Positions 1 through 11,838 of a stretch of 64,000 nucleotides of DNA are shown here, in pieces; positions within the stretch are counted from its first letter, which is position 1, and every line of letters starts with the position of its first letter. The notes under the pieces were generated by a model that saw only the letters and a list, made by a program, of their open reading frames with translations, ran no database searches and was not told the origin of the DNA. The stretch is from Acidobacteriota bacterium (GTDB taxonomy: Bacteria; Acidobacteriota; Vicinamibacteria; Vicinamibacterales; UBA2999): positions 51,564 to 115,563 of the forward strand of contig CANIBQ010000006.1 in NCBI GenBank assembly GCA_947465645.1, given 5' to 3'. The position numbers and the translations under genes are program-made.

Positions 1-1
1 C

Positions 2-976
<975 letters not shown>

Positions 977-2914
977 ATGGCGACTCCACGCACACCGCCG
1001 GGGACCAACCCCCGCGACAAGCGGCAAGGCGAGCGCCGGACGTTCGGCCAGGGCGGCCGGCCGGCAGGAGCCGTCTGGTACGTGCTCGGCTTCCTGTTCC
1101 TGATGGCGCTCGCCCAGGCCTGGTTCCTGGCGCCCTCGGGCCGCCAGATCTCCTACTCCGAGTTCAAGCAGGCCGTGCGGGGGGGGCAGCTCGCCGAGGT
1201 CGCCGTCGGGGAGCAGACCATCCGCGGCAGCTTCAAGACCGAAACCGGCGGCAGCCTGAACTTCAACACCAACCGCATCGAGGATCCCAAGCTCCTCGAG
1301 GAGCTCGACGCCGCGGGCGTCAAGTACACCGGTGAGCTCATCAACCGGTGGCTGCCGGAGATCCTGGGCTGGGTCCTTCCGCTGCTGCTCCTCTTCGGCA
1401 TCTGGAGCTTCTTCTTCCGGCGGATGGGCGGCGCCGAGGGCGGCGTCATGTCCTTCGCGCGCAGCAAGCACAAGGTGTTTGCCGAAGACGATGTGAAGGT
1501 AAGCTTCGCGGACGTGGCGGGCGTCGACGAGGCCGAGCAGGAGCTCAAGGAGATCGTCGAGTTCCTCAGGACGCCCAAGAAATACACGGCGCTCGGCGGG
1601 CGCATCCCCAAGGGCGTGCTCCTGGTGGGACCGCCCGGCACCGGCAAGACCCTGCTCGCCCGCGCCGTCGCCGGTGAAGCGAAGGTCCCCTTCTTCAGCA
1701 TGAGCGGCTCGGAGTTCGTCGAGATGTTCGTCGGCGTCGGCGCGGCGCGCGTGCGGGATCTCTTCAGCCAGGCCGAACAGAAGGCGCCCTGCATCATCTT
1801 CATCGACGAGCTCGACGCGCTCGGCCGGGCGCGCGGGCAGAACCCGATGGGCTCACACGAGGAGCGCGAGCAGACGCTGAACCAGCTCCTCGCCGAGATG
1901 GATGGCTTCGACTCGCGCAAGGCGATCATCATCATGGGCGCCACCAACCGTCCCGAGGTGCTCGACCCGGCGCTGCTGCGGCCGGGCCGCTTCGACCGGC
2001 AGGTGCTCGTCGACAAACCCGACATCAACGGCCGCGAGCAGGTGCTGAAGATCCACACCAAGAACGTGAAGCTCTCGGAGAACGTCGACCTGAGGATCAT
2101 CGCCGCCCGCACGGCGGGCTTCGCGGGCGCCGACCTGGCCAACCTGGTGAACGAGGCGGCGCTGCTCGCGGCGCGCAAGGACAAGACCTCGGTCGAGATG
2201 TCGGATTTCGACGAAGCGATCGACCGGCTGATCGCGGGCCTCGAGCGCAAGCGCGTGATGAACACGAAGGAGCGCGAGATCGTCGCCTATCACGAGTCGG
2301 GACACGCGATCGTCGCGACCCTGATCACCGACATGGATCCGGTCCACAAGATCTCCATCGTCCAGCGGGGTTTCGGCGCGCTCGGCTACACGATGCAGCT
2401 GCCGCTTGAAGACCGCTACCTGATGCAGGAGGTCGATCTGCTCAACCAGCTTGCCGTCCTGCTCGGCGGCCGGACGGCGGAGGAGATTGCGCTCGGCAAG
2501 ATCTCGACCGGCGCGCAGAACGACCTGCTGCGGGCGACCGACATCGCGCGCGCCATGGTCACCGAGTGGGGCATGAGCGAGGTGCTCGGGGCGATCAACT
2601 ACGACGGCCACAAGCGGAACAAGTTCCTCGAGATGCAGATGGGCCCCGAGCGCGGCGTCTACGCCGACGACACGGCGCGGCTGATCGACGCCGAGGTGAA
2701 GCGCATCATGACCGACGCGCACGACCGGGCGACGCGCATCCTGACCGACAAGCGCGACATGCTCGAAGCCGTCACGCGGCGGCTGCTGGAAATAGAGGTC
2801 ATGGAGGGCGAGGAGCTGCGCCGCATCATGGGGGTTCCGCCGCCGCCGCCCGAGGCGCTCGCCGAGACGACTCCCCTGCCGCCGACCAGCGATCTGCCGG
2901 TGCTCGACGCCTGA
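977..2914 (+). CDS. ftsH: ATP-dependent zinc metalloprotease FtsH
   Basis: A 645-residue membrane-bound AAA+ protease that degrades misfolded membrane proteins and short-lived regulators. A charged N-terminal tail of about 30 residues precedes TM1 ([18 protein letters not shown]). A periplasmic FtsH_ext domain follows, then TM2 ([19 protein letters not shown]). The AAA+ module has Walker A GPPGTGKT near residue 218, Walker [12 protein letters not shown] and the SRH. The zinc motif HESGH is near residue 439, and a later ATDIARAM segment carries the usual third-ligand region. The C-terminus is a proline-rich tail ([16 protein letters not shown]). ATG 977 directly follows the clpB stop, which fixes the start. 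Confidence 0.97.
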   Translation: MATPRTPPGTNPRDKRQGERRTFGQGGRPAGAVWYVLGFLFLMALAQAWFLAPSGRQISYSEFKQAVRGGQLAEVAVGEQTIRGSFKTETGGSLNFNTNRIEDPKLLEELDAAGVKYTGELINRWLPEILGWVLPLLLLFGIWSFFFRRMGGAEGGVMSFARSKHKVFAEDDVKVSFADVAGVDEAEQELKEIVEFLRTPKKYTALGGRIPKGVLLVGPPGTGKTLLARAVAGEAKVPFFSMSGSEFVEMFVGVGAARVRDLFSQAEQKAPCIIFIDELDALGRARGQNPMGSHEEREQTLNQLLAEMDGFDSRKAIIIMGATNRPEVLDPALLRPGRFDRQVLVDKPDINGREQVLKIHTKNVKLSENVDLRIIAARTAGFAGADLANLVNEAALLAARKDKTSVEMSDFDEAIDRLIAGLERKRVMNTKEREIVAYHESGHAIVATLITDMDPVHKISIVQRGFGALGYTMQLPLEDRYLMQEVDLLNQLAVLLGGRTAEEIALGKISTGAQNDLLRATDIARAMVTEWGMSEVLGAINYDGHKRNKFLEMQMGPERGVYADDTARLIDAEVKRIMTDAHDRATRILTDKRDMLEAVTRRLLEIEVMEGEELRRIMGVPPPPPEALAETTPLPPTSDLPVLDA

Positions 2915-2919
2915 GTACG

Positions 2920-4089
2920 ATGGCTCAACACGCCTACGCGGTGGCGGCCCTGGTCGCGCCGAAGGTCGCGGAACACCTGCGGCTGCACCGCACCACCGCC
3001 CCGCTCGACGCGCAGCAGGCGTCGGGAGACCTGCTGCCGGACGCGCCGGTGATCGAGGCGCTGGTGGACGCCGCGTTCTGGGCGAGCGTGCGCCGCGAGG
3101 AAGGGTACGTCCCCAAGATCTCTCTTGCCTACGTCCCGCCCCGTCCCGAGATCCTGCCGCTGCTGTTCGAGCACGCGATGTCGCTCGACCCGGGCGCGCT
3201 CACCAAGCTGGCTGCCGCGGTCGAGCGCCCGGGCATCCACCTCGGTGTGTGGTCCGCCTCCGCCAAGGCTTCGGCGGGACAGGCCGGTGACGGTCCGCTG
3301 ATGGTCTGGGGCACCACCCACGCCCTGCCGCCCTTCTGCTTCGTCGTCGAAGTCATCGCGCCCGGCCTGCTGGTGCTGAAGCACCGGCCGCGGCAGGAAT
3401 CCCGGAAGTTCATCAACGTGGCGGTGCTCGAGGGCGATCGCATGAAGATCGTCGACGAGGCGGGGTCGCGCATCGCCGACTGCCCCGCCCTGCTGACGTC
3501 GATGATCGGCTTCGACACCCAGGCCGAGGACGGCACGATCAACGTGCTGGTGCAGCTCGCGCTCTCGATGCGCAAGCATGGCCGCGGCGGCATTCTGCTC
3601 GCGGTGCCGGCGGAGAGCAGCACCTGGCGCGAATCGATCGTCCATCCGATCGCCTACGGTGTGAGCCCGCCGTACACGGAGCTGGCGGACCTGGTGGCCG
3701 CCGGCCGCGCCAACGCGCCGAACGACGACTGGCTGGACGCCGTCAACCGAGCGGTTGACGCGCTCGCCGGGCTGACCGCGGTCGACGGGGCGCTGGTCAT
3801 GAGCAACCGCTACGACGTGCTCGCATTCGGCGCCAAGATCAACCGCCGCAAGGGCGCGCAGCTGATCGAGCAGATCGTGGTCACCGAGCCGGTCGAGGGG
3901 TCGTCGGCGGAATGGATGCACCCGGGACAGCTTGGCGGCACACGTCATCTCTCGGCCGCGCAGTTCGTCCACGATCAGCGCGACGCGCTGGCGCTGGTCG
4001 CGTCGCAGGACGGCCGCTTCACGATCTTCGCCTGGTCGCCGTGCGACGGCGCCGTGCACGCGCACCGGGTCGAAACGTTGTTGTTATAG
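2920..4089 (+). CDS. DisA_N-like (diadenylate-cyclase-fold) predicted nucleotide-sensing protein
   Basis: A 389-residue protein whose reading frame is open further upstream inside ftsH; ATG 2920, five bases after the ftsH stop, is the plausible start. The C-terminal part resembles the diadenylate cyclase (DisA_N/DAC) fold. A DGA motif (D289-G290-A291) is followed about 50 residues later by GGTRHLSAA (R342-H343-L344) and then ALALVASQDGRFTIFAW. In active cyclases the second motif is RHR, so the third position here is Leu. The N-terminal 280 residues match no domain I can name. Members of this superfamily with altered motifs have been proposed as nucleotide sensors rather than synthases; which applies here is open. 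It sits in the clpB-ftsH transcription unit. Residues near 114-121 (SASAKASAG) are encoded by a small palindrome. Confidence 0.6.
   Translation: MAQHAYAVAALVAPKVAEHLRLHRTTAPLDAQQASGDLLPDAPVIEALVDAAFWASVRREEGYVPKISLAYVPPRPEILPLLFEHAMSLDPGALTKLAAAVERPGIHLGVWSASAKASAGQAGDGPLMVWGTTHALPPFCFVVEVIAPGLLVLKHRPRQESRKFINVAVLEGDRMKIVDEAGSRIADCPALLTSMIGFDTQAEDGTINVLVQLALSMRKHGRGGILLAVPAESSTWRESIVHPIAYGVSPPYTELADLVAAGRANAPNDDWLDAVNRAVDALAGLTAVDGALVMSNRYDVLAFGAKINRRKGAQLIEQIVVTEPVEGSSAEWMHPGQLGGTRHLSAAQFVHDQRDALALVASQDGRFTIFAWSPCDGAVHAHRVETLLL
3251..3286 (+). repeat. REP-like palindrome inside a coding region
   Basis: The stretch contains CCGCC-AAGGCTTC-GGCGG, a stem-loop embedded in frame in the DisA_N-like gene and encoding an Ala/Ser/Lys-rich peptide (SASAKASAG). 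A similar peptide (AKASAG) forms the C-terminus of the aspartate aminotransferase at 15668. This suggests a dispersed element tolerated inside genes. Confidence 0.45.
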
Positions 4090-4091
4090 CG

Positions 4092-4148
4092 TTGTGGGGC
4101 CGGCCTTGTCAGGCCGGCCGGGCAAGCCTGACAAGGCTTGCCCCACAA
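4092..4148. repeat. Compound inverted repeat before dienelactone hydrolase
   Basis: The outer arms TTGTGGGGC (4092-4100) and GCCCCACAA (4140-4148) are perfect complements. Inside them GCCTTGTCAGGC and GCCTGACAAGGC are also complementary. The whole 57-bp segment can fold into a long hairpin. It lies just after the stop of the DisA_N-like gene and ends 26 bases before the next ATG, so it could terminate transcription or act as a REP-type element. There is no T-tract after the stem on the plus strand. Confidence 0.75.
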
Positions 4149-4174
4149 AACTCTCACACTTCGAGGAGCTAAGC

Positions 4175-4837
4175 ATGGGCGAGCGCGTCACGTTTCAATC
4201 CAACAGCCACACCACCAACGGCTACCTGGCGAAACCGGCCAGCGGCTCCGGGCCCGGCGTCATCGTCATCCAGGAATGGTGGGGGCTGGTTCCGCATATC
4301 GAAACCGTGACCGATCGCTTCGCCGCCGAAGGATTCGTCGCGCTGGCGCCGGACCTGTATCACGGCGAAAAGGCCACCTCACCCGACCAGGCCGGCAAGC
4401 TGATGATGGCGCTCAACATCGAGCACGCCGCCAAGGACATTTCGGGCGCGATCGATTTTCTGCAGGCCCAGAAGGGCGTGACCGGATCGAAGGTGGGCAC
4501 CGTCGGGTTCTGCATGGGCGGCGCGCTGTCGCTCTATGTCGCCACCGTCAATCCCAAGGTCGGCGCAGCCGTCGTCTTCTACGGCGGGCATCCGAATGCG
4601 AAGCCGGACCTCGCGAAGCTGGAGGCGCCGGTGCTGGGAATCTGGGCGGGCAAGGACCATTTCGTGACGCCGGAGGTGGTCGCAGGCCTCGACGAGGCCC
4701 TGACCAAGCTGGGGAAGCCGCACCAGTTCCACACTTACCCTGATGCCGATCACGCGTTCTTCAACGACACCCGTCCGGAAGTCCACAACGCCGCGGCCGC
4801 CGCGGACGCGTGGCAGAAGACGATCGCGTTCTTCCGC

Positions 4838-4867
<30 letters not shown>
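4175..4867 (+). CDS. Dienelactone hydrolase family protein
   Basis: A 230-residue alpha/beta hydrolase. Nucleophile motif GFCMGG places Cys near residue 113; Asp (KDHFV, about 161) and His (DADHAF, about 193) complete the Cys-Asp-His triad of dienelactone hydrolases (carboxymethylenebutenolidase family). No signal peptide is seen, so it is cytoplasmic. The frame is open upstream, but ATG 4175 has a good ribosome binding site (GAGGAG, 4163-4168) just after the hairpin at 4092-4148. The substrate cannot be read from sequence; no aromatic-degradation genes are adjacent. Its last 30 bases overlap the 3' end of convergent ilvD. Confidence 0.9.
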
Positions 4868-6508
<1,641 letters not shown>

Positions 6509-6514
6509 TGGTGA

Positions 6515-6640
6515 TTTGTGATTGGGGATTAGGGATTCGTTGTTGATTGAGGAACTGTGATTCAGGATTGACTCAAGAATCCGAATTCGACCATCAACAA
6601 CGAATTAAGAGATCACGAATCGCTAATCAATAATCTGCGG
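6515..6640. repeat. AT-rich inverted-repeat spacer between ilvC and ilvD
   Basis: This stretch is much lower in GC than its neighbours and is made of repeats of the word GATT (or AATC on the other side). ATTCGTTGTTGAT (6535-6547) and ATCAACAACGAAT (6593-6605) are perfect complements, and the flanking GATT/AATC words extend the pairing imperfectly. It belongs structurally with the other word-type inverted repeats of this window. It might terminate or process the ilvC-ilvD message. Confidence 0.75.
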
Positions 6641-6642
6641 GC

Positions 6643-7665
6643 TTAAACCGACATCGGCTGCGGCACGCCCACGGGATCGAGGAACGGCATCATCTTCCGC
6701 AGCGGTCCGCCGACCTGCTCGATCGGGTGGTTGCGGTCGGCCTCGCGCAGCTTTTTGAAGTTCGGCTGGCCCTGCTCGTTCTCGTCGATCCATTTCTTGG
6801 CGAACGTGCCGTCCTGGATCTCCTTCAGCATCTGCCGCATCGTCGCCTTCGTCTCGGCCGTCACGATGCGCGAGCCGCCGACGTAGTCGCCGTACTCCGC
6901 CGTGTCGCTGATCGAGTAGCGCATGTACTGGAGGCCGCCCCGGTACATCAGGTCGACGATCAGCTTCAGCTCATGGAGACACTCGAAGTAGGCGATCTCC
7001 GGCTGGTAGCCAGCCTCGATCAAGGTCTCGAAGCCTGCCTTGACCAGGGCGCTGGTGCCGCCGCAGAGCACGGCCTGTTCGCCGAACAGGTCGGTCTCGG
7101 TCTCTTCCTTGAAAGTCGTCTCGATCACCCCCGCGCGCGTGCAGCCGATGCCGCGGCCGTACGAAAGGGCCTGCGCCTTGGCGTTGCCGCTGACGTCCTG
7201 GTACACGGCCACGAGGCCGGGGACGCCTGCGCCCTCGATGAACACTTCGCGGACCCGGTGGCCCGGCGCCTTCGGCGCGATCATCGAGACGTCGACGTTC
7301 TTCGGCGGGACGATCCAGTTGAAGCGGATGGCGAAGCCGTGCGCGAACATCAGCGTCTTGCCCGCGGTCAGGTGCGGCTCGATCTCCGCCTTGTAGACCT
7401 TGGACTGGTGCTGGTCCGGGATCAGGATCATGATCACGTCGGCCCACTTCGAGGCATCCGCGATGGTCATGACCTGGAGTCCGGCGGCGCGCGCCTTGTC
7501 AATCGACTTGCTGGCCGCGGGCAGCCCGACAACGACGTTGACGGCGCTGTCCTTCAGGTTGAGCGCGTGGGCGTGACCCTGCGAGCCGTAGCCGATGACG
7601 GCCACCTTCTTCTTACGGATCAGATCGATATCCGCGTCCCGGTCGTAATACATCGTCGCTGCCAT
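6643..7665 (-). CDS. ilvC: Ketol-acid reductoisomerase (NADP+)
   Basis: A 340-residue class I (short) acetohydroxyacid isomeroreductase. It performs the Mg-dependent alkyl migration and NADPH reduction that follow acetolactate synthase. The N-terminal Rossmann motif [17 protein letters not shown] binds the nucleotide; the catalytic helical domain ([25 protein letters not shown]) carries the acidic metal ligands. The length is standard. ATG 7665 lies after the REP-containing spacer that separates it from ilvN. Confidence 0.97.
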   Translation of the reverse strand: MAATMYYDRDADIDLIRKKKVAVIGYGSQGHAHALNLKDSAVNVVVGLPAASKSIDKARAAGLQVMTIADASKWADVIMILIPDQHQSKVYKAEIEPHLTAGKTLMFAHGFAIRFNWIVPPKNVDVSMIAPKAPGHRVREVFIEGAGVPGLVAVYQDVSGNAKAQALSYGRGIGCTRAGVIETTFKEETETDLFGEQAVLCGGTSALVKAGFETLIEAGYQPEIAYFECLHELKLIVDLMYRGGLQYMRYSISDTAEYGDYVGGSRIVTAETKATMRQMLKEIQDGTFAKKWIDENEQGQPNFKKLREADRNHPIEQVGGPLRKMMPFLDPVGVPQPMSV

Positions 7666-7682
7666 TGCTGTCTCCTGAAACG

Positions 7683-7787
7683 GTCCGGCTGAAGCCGGAC
7701 ACTACGAATACCTAGTACGAAGCAGGACACTACGAAACCCCGTACGTAGTGTCCGGCTTTAGCCGGACCTAAATGCTTTAGCCGGAC
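7683..7787. repeat. Multiple REP-like GTCCGGCTNAAGCCGGAC elements between ilvN and ilvC
   Basis: The ilvN-ilvC gap holds the palindrome GTCCGGCTGAAGCCGGAC (7683-7700) followed by ACTACGAA, then a partial ACACTACGAA copy, then CGTAGTGTCCGGCTTTAGCCGGAC in inverse order, then a second GCTTTAGCCGGAC. Copies of the same core occur inside the glycosyltransferase gene (13547) and at the trpC/trpF junction (44382). It is a dispersed element, not a local hairpin. Confidence 0.85.
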
Positions 7788-8291
7788 CTAAGAATACTGC
7801 GCGGCGGTAAGCGCCGTGTCGCCGCGCCGCATCGCCACCTGGCCGGTGCGCACCATTTCGATGATCCCGAGCGGCGCGAGCCGGGCGATCACGGCGTCCA
7901 CGTGCGGCGGCTCACCGGTAATCTCCAGCGTCATGGTCTGCTCGCCCGTGTCGACGATGTGGGCGCGGGTTTCGTCAACGACCCGCAGCAGCGTGGCGCG
8001 ATCGTGACCGGCGACGGCCACCTTGACGAGCGCGAGGTCCCGGGCCACCGCCGGAACGCTGCCCAGGTCCTCGACTTCGAGCACGTTCACCAGCTTATAG
8101 AGATACGCCGTGACGCGTTCCGCGCTGGCCTGGTCGCTGTCGATGACGACGGTCATCCTGGAGACGCCGGGATCGGCGGTTCGGCCAACGGTGAGCGACT
8201 CGATGTTGAAGGCGCGCCGGCGGAACAGGTTGGCGACGCGATTGAGTACACCGGGCTTGTCCTCGACGAGCGCGACGAGAGTATGGTGCAT
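7788..8291 (-). CDS. ilvN: Acetolactate synthase small (regulatory) subunit
   Basis: A 167-residue IlvN/IlvH protein. The N-terminal ACT domain (HTLVALVEDKPGVLNRVANLFRRRAFNIESLTVG) binds valine for feedback control. The C-terminal half is the ALS_ss_C domain. It activates the large subunit encoded just upstream on the same strand, with an 8-bp gap. The ACT fold and the order ilvB-ilvN-ilvC are diagnostic. Confidence 0.96.
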   Translation of the reverse strand: MHHTLVALVEDKPGVLNRVANLFRRRAFNIESLTVGRTADPGVSRMTVVIDSDQASAERVTAYLYKLVNVLEVEDLGSVPAVARDLALVKVAVAGHDRATLLRVVDETRAHIVDTGEQTMTLEITGEPPHVDAVIARLAPLGIIEMVRTGQVAMRRGDTALTAAQYS

Positions 8292-8299
8292 GTGATTCC

Positions 8300-10021
8300 T
8301 TAGATCGGATCCGCGGATGTCTCGACCAGCACGGACGGCTGCGGACGCCGGATCATCGCGTCGAGATCCGCGCCAGCGGGGACCATCGGGTAGACGCTGT
8401 CTTCCTGCTCGACCCTGAAGTCGATCAGCACCGTGCCCTCGGCCGCGCGCGCGCGCTGCACGACGTCCTCGACGTCGCCGCGCTTGTCGACGCGGTAGCC
8501 CGCCAGGCCGTGCGCGTCGGCGAGCTTGACGAAGTCAGGGCTGCGCAGCGGCGTCGCCGAATAGCGGCGCTCGTAGAAGAACTCCTGCCACTGGCGCACC
8601 ATGCCGAGGAAGCCGTTGTTGATGATCGCGATGTTGATCTTGACGCCTTCCTGCGCCGCGGTCGTCAGCTCGCACTGCGTCATCTGGAAGCCGCCGTCGC
8701 CGACAATCGCCCAGACTTCCGCGTCTGGCATGGCCATCTTCGCCCCGATCGCCGCGGGGACGGCGAACCCCATCGTGCCGAGGCCGCCCGAGGTGATCAG
8801 CGAACGCGGCGTCTCGTGGTGGTAGTACTGCGCTTCCCACATCTGGTGCTGGCCGACATCGGTGACCACGATCGCCTTGCCCCCGGTGATTCGCCAGATG
8901 TCGTTGATGACATGGGCCGCGTAGAGGTGCCCGGTGTCGGGCAGCGTCTGGATGTCGCGCACCGCGGCATCGCCCTTCATCGACTCGATGTAGGCGACCC
9001 AGGGGGCGTGGTCGGCCGGTTCGAGCACGTCGAGCAGGTCCTTGAGCGTCTCGCGCAGGTCGCCGACGATAAAGGCGTCGGCGTGGACGTTCTTGTTGAT
9101 CTCAGACGGGTCGATGTCGATGTGCAGCTTCTTCGCGTGCGGCGCGTAGGTCTTGGTGTTGCCGGTGACGCGGTCGTCGAACCGCATCCCGAACGCCATC
9201 AGCAGATCGGCTTCCTGGATCGCATGATTGACCCACGCTTCGCCGTGCATCCCCATCATGCCGAGGTTCAGCCGATGACTGGCCGGGACGCCGCCGAGGC
9301 CGAGCAGCGTCATGGCGATCGGCACGTCGAGCCGCTCGGCAAACGTGATCAGCTCCTTCATCGCGGCGCTCTGGATCACGCCCTGCCCCGCCAGAATCAC
9401 GGGACGCCGTGAGTGCCGGATGAGGTCGGCCGCCTGCTCGAGCTCGGCGCTGCTGGCCCCTTTCAGCGGATGGTAGCCGCGCATCTTGACCGGGCGCGGA
9501 TCCCACTCCCATTCGATCGAGGCCTGCTGCGCGTCCTTGGTGATGTCTACGAGGACCGGCCCGGGCCGCCCGGACTTGGCGAGGTGAAACGCCTCCTTCA
9601 TGATCGGCATGATGTCTTCGACCCGGGTCACCAGGTAGTTGTGCTTGGTGATCGGGAGGGTGATGCCGGTGATGTCGGTTTCCTGGAACGCGTCGTAGCC
9701 AATCAGCTTGCTGGGCACCTGCCCGGTGATGCACACCATTGGCGAGGAATCCATCATGGCGGTGGCAATGCCCGTCACCATGTTGGTGGCGCCTGGCCCC
9801 GAGGTGGCCATCGCGACGCCCACCTTGCCGCTCGCACGGGCGTAGCCGTCGGCCATATGCGTCGCGCCCTGCTCGTGCCGGACCAGGACGTGACGGATCG
9901 GGTAGTCGAGGATGGCGTCGTAGGCCGGGAGGATTGCCCCGCCGGGGTAGCCGAAAACGGTGGTGACCCCTTCATGTACAAGGCATTCCCAGATCAGTTG
10001 TGCGCCTGTGCGTTTAGGCAT
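8300..10021 (-). CDS. ilvB: Acetolactate synthase large (catalytic) subunit
   Basis: A 573-residue TPP-dependent enzyme. It condenses two pyruvates, or pyruvate with 2-ketobutyrate, as the first committed step of Val/Leu/Ile synthesis. The conserved Glu is in VRHEQGATHMADGYARA. The TPP/Mg motif begins GDGGFQMTQCELTT and ends IINN. The central FAD-binding-type domain is present. It heads the minus-strand ilvBNCD unit. The upstream gap of 178 bp, shared with a divergent gene, contains a hairpin and a repeated GGGGTCTGACCCC palindrome. Confidence 0.97.
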   Translation of the reverse strand: MPKRTGAQLIWECLVHEGVTTVFGYPGGAILPAYDAILDYPIRHVLVRHEQGATHMADGYARASGKVGVAMATSGPGATNMVTGIATAMMDSSPMVCITGQVPSKLIGYDAFQETDITGITLPITKHNYLVTRVEDIMPIMKEAFHLAKSGRPGPVLVDITKDAQQASIEWEWDPRPVKMRGYHPLKGASSAELEQAADLIRHSRRPVILAGQGVIQSAAMKELITFAERLDVPIAMTLLGLGGVPASHRLNLGMMGMHGEAWVNHAIQEADLLMAFGMRFDDRVTGNTKTYAPHAKKLHIDIDPSEINKNVHADAFIVGDLRETLKDLLDVLEPADHAPWVAYIESMKGDAAVRDIQTLPDTGHLYAAHVINDIWRITGGKAIVVTDVGQHQMWEAQYYHHETPRSLITSGGLGTMGFAVPAAIGAKMAMPDAEVWAIVGDGGFQMTQCELTTAAQEGVKINIAIINNGFLGMVRQWQEFFYERRYSATPLRSPDFVKLADAHGLAGYRVDKRGDVEDVVQRARAAEGTVLIDFRVEQEDSVYPMVPAGADLDAMIRRPQPSVLVETSADPI

Positions 10022-10042
10022 GTCTGCCAGTGTGCCCTGCCG

Positions 10043-10069
10043 CCACCCTATCAGTCCAATTGATAGTGG
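10043..10069. promoter_or_regulatory. Small hairpin in the ilvB leader
   Basis: CTATCA (with an adjoining CCAC) pairs with TGATAG (and GTGG) around a short loop, 22-48 bases upstream of the ilvB ATG. It could be an operator or an mRNA hairpin. No leader peptide rich in branched-chain codons and no T-box signature was found in the gap. Confidence 0.35.
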
Positions 10070-10112
10070 TTCCTAGAAGATAAGCAAACGGCATACAACC
10101 CTGAGTCGCCCC

Positions 10113-10160
10113 GTCACCGGGGTCTGACCCCGGAACGACTCGTCACCGGGGTCTGACCCC
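10113..10160. repeat. Direct repeat of a GGGGTCTGACCCC palindrome
   Basis: The 19-bp unit GTCACCGGGGTCTGACCCC occurs at 10113-10131 and again at 10142-10160. Each unit contains GGGGTC-T-GACCCC, a near-perfect palindrome. They lie in the divergent gap between ilvB and the lipoprotein gene at 10200. They could be a repressor operator pair or a dispersed REP-type element. Confidence 0.7.
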
Positions 10161-10199
10161 TGAATAAGTGGTCCGGTTGTTGAAACACCCTCGCAGAGG

Positions 10200-11084
10200 A
10201 TGAAAAACATGACCACGCATTGGACGATGGCGGCCCTGCTCAGCTCGGCGTTGATTGCGGGCTGCAACGGGCGCGGCAACGAAAACTCGGCAAACATTGA
10301 GGAAATGACGGCGTCGCCCGGTGCGGGCACCGTTCCCGCCGACGAAGTGGTTGCACCGCTCGAAACGTCCCCGCGAGTGGACGCCCCGGCTGTTCGCGAC
10401 ACGCGGCCCCCCGCTCGCGCACCCAGGGCGGCTCCCAGGCCTGCCCCATCGATGAGGTCCGACGCGGACGAGCCGGCCTATAGCCCGGTTGAACGGACCC
10501 GTCCGGCGGATCGCCCCGTCCGCAATGCGGATGCAGCCCCGGCCCCCCGCTTGCCGCAGTGGCGTGAGGTGACCATCGGAGCGGGGACGGCGATCCCGAT
10601 GGAGCTGATGACGGCCCTGTCGTCAGAGACCGCTCAGATTGAAACGGCCGTCCGCGCGCGTGTCAGCCGGGACATCATCGTTGACGGCTACACCGCGATC
10701 CCTGCCGGTTCGATCGTGACCGGCACGGTGACCGACGTGGATCGCGCCGGCCGCGTTCGCGGGCGCTCCAGGCTCGCGTTCGCGTTCAACGAAGTCCAGA
10801 TGAACGGGGGTCGCGAGGATCTGCGGACCAACCCGGTGTCGTTCGAAGGCGAGGCCACCAAGGGTGAGGACGCGACCAAGGTTGGTGCGGGCGCCGGCAT
10901 CGGCGCGGTCATCGGCGGGATCCTCGGTGGCGGCGACGGCGCGGCCAAAGGCGCCGCGATTGGTGGGGCGGCCGGCGCAGGCACCGTGCTGGCGACGCGC
11001 GGCAAGGAAGTCGAGGTCGCCAACGGCGCCGAGATTACCGCCACGCTCGCGCAGCCGACGACGATACGGGTGTCAACCCGATAA
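10200..11084 (+). CDS. Glycine-zipper lipoprotein
   Basis: A 294-residue exported protein. The N-terminus ends in lipobox LIAGC with Cys22 as the probable lipidation site. A Pro/Ala/Arg-rich low-complexity linker (about 45-120) follows. The compact domain after it (WREVTIGAGTAIPMEL, IPAGSIVTGTVTDV) resembles the beta-rich modules of TrbI/VirB10-like and other envelope proteins. A glycine zipper (GAGAGIGAVIGGILGGG, GAAIGGAAGAG) near residues 225-265 probably inserts in or packs on a membrane. The start ATG 10200 is supported by the signal peptide; GAGG lies just upstream. It is probably anchored in the outer membrane; the function is unknown. Confidence 0.75.
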   Translation: MKNMTTHWTMAALLSSALIAGCNGRGNENSANIEEMTASPGAGTVPADEVVAPLETSPRVDAPAVRDTRPPARAPRAAPRPAPSMRSDADEPAYSPVERTRPADRPVRNADAAPAPRLPQWREVTIGAGTAIPMELMTALSSETAQIETAVRARVSRDIIVDGYTAIPAGSIVTGTVTDVDRAGRVRGRSRLAFAFNEVQMNGGREDLRTNPVSFEGEATKGEDATKVGAGAGIGAVIGGILGGGDGAAKGAAIGGAAGAGTVLATRGKEVEVANGAEITATLAQPTTIRVSTR

Positions 11085-11145
11085 ATCCCAACTCCCAAAA
11101 GCCCAATTCCCAATTAATTTGGGAGTTGGCGAGTTGGGCGTTGGA
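11085..11145. repeat. CCCAACTCCCAA word-type inverted repeat between convergent genes
   Basis: The left arm consists of CCCAACTCCCAA-like words and the right arm of TTGGGAGTTGG-like words, separated by a short AT centre (TTAATT). The hairpin lies exactly between two convergent stops (11084 plus, 11150 minus), so it can serve as a bidirectional terminator. Three more copies of the same word family occur at 40312, 54998 and 57161. Confidence 0.8.
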
Positions 11146-11149
11146 AGTT

Positions 11150-11836
11150 TCATACGGCCGCAGTCTCTGCCATGCGCACGAGATTGCGGCCGTCCCTTTT
11201 TGCCTGGTAGAGCGCTCCATCCGCCAGCCGCACGAGCGCGGACGGCTCCCCCTCTTCCCCCCCGCTCATCGTCGCCACGCCAATGCTGACCGTGAGGCTC
11301 CGCTGCGTCACCGGGTGACGGATGGCGCGACCTTCCACCGTGGCGCGAAGGCGCTCGGCGAGAGCGCGCGCTCCCGGTGAGTCGGTATCGGGCAACAGGA
11401 CAGCGAATTCCTCCCCGCCGTACCGCGCGACGAGGTCACCTGCGCGCTTGGCGCCTTCGTCGATGATCCGCGCCACCTCCCTGAGGCAGGAGTCGCCGGC
11501 CGGGTGACCGAGCGCGTCGTTGTAGGCCTTGAACCCGTCGATGTCGATCATCAGCAGGGAGAGCCGCGACCCGGTGCGCGTCGCGCGCCGCCATTCCATG
11601 GTCAGCTCCTCTTCGAAGGACCGGCGATTGGACACGCCGGTGAGGGCGTCGAGGTAGGAAATCTGCGCGAGCTTGCGGTTCGCCTCTTCGAGCTGCTGGG
11701 TGCGCTCGCGGACAAGGCGCATCAACTCGGACTGCTGGTGGCGCAGCACGCGCAGGCGCCAGCGGTACAAGAAGGTCAGGACCGCTGCCCCGCCGACGAG
11801 CGCCGCGATCCACGGCGCCATGCCTGAGAGCGTCAC
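11150..11836 (-). CDS. Membrane-anchored GGDEF diguanylate cyclase
   Basis: A 228-residue protein. One N-terminal transmembrane helix (MAPWIAALVGGAAVLTFLY) is followed by a short coiled-coil (ELMRLVRERTQQLEEANRKL) and a single GGDEF domain. The active site reads GGEEF in RYGGEEFAVLLPDT, and RAGD five residues before it matches the RxxD inhibitory I-site. It should therefore make c-di-GMP with product inhibition. No sensor domain of any size is present, so the input is unclear. ATG 11836 lies two bases past the stop of the upstream CDGSH gene. Confidence 0.93.
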   Translation of the reverse strand: MTLSGMAPWIAALVGGAAVLTFLYRWRLRVLRHQQSELMRLVRERTQQLEEANRKLAQISYLDALTGVSNRRSFEEELTMEWRRATRTGSRLSLLMIDIDGFKAYNDALGHPAGDSCLREVARIIDEGAKRAGDLVARYGGEEFAVLLPDTDSPGARALAERLRATVEGRAIRHPVTQRSLTVSIGVATMSGGEEGEPSALVRLADGALYQAKRDGRNLVRMAETAAV

Positions 11837-11838
11837 AG

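Noticed and set aside
10022..10199. T-box or leucine/valine attenuator before ilvB
   Set aside because: No leader peptide with branched-chain codon runs, no T-box sequence and no terminator near the ilvB start.
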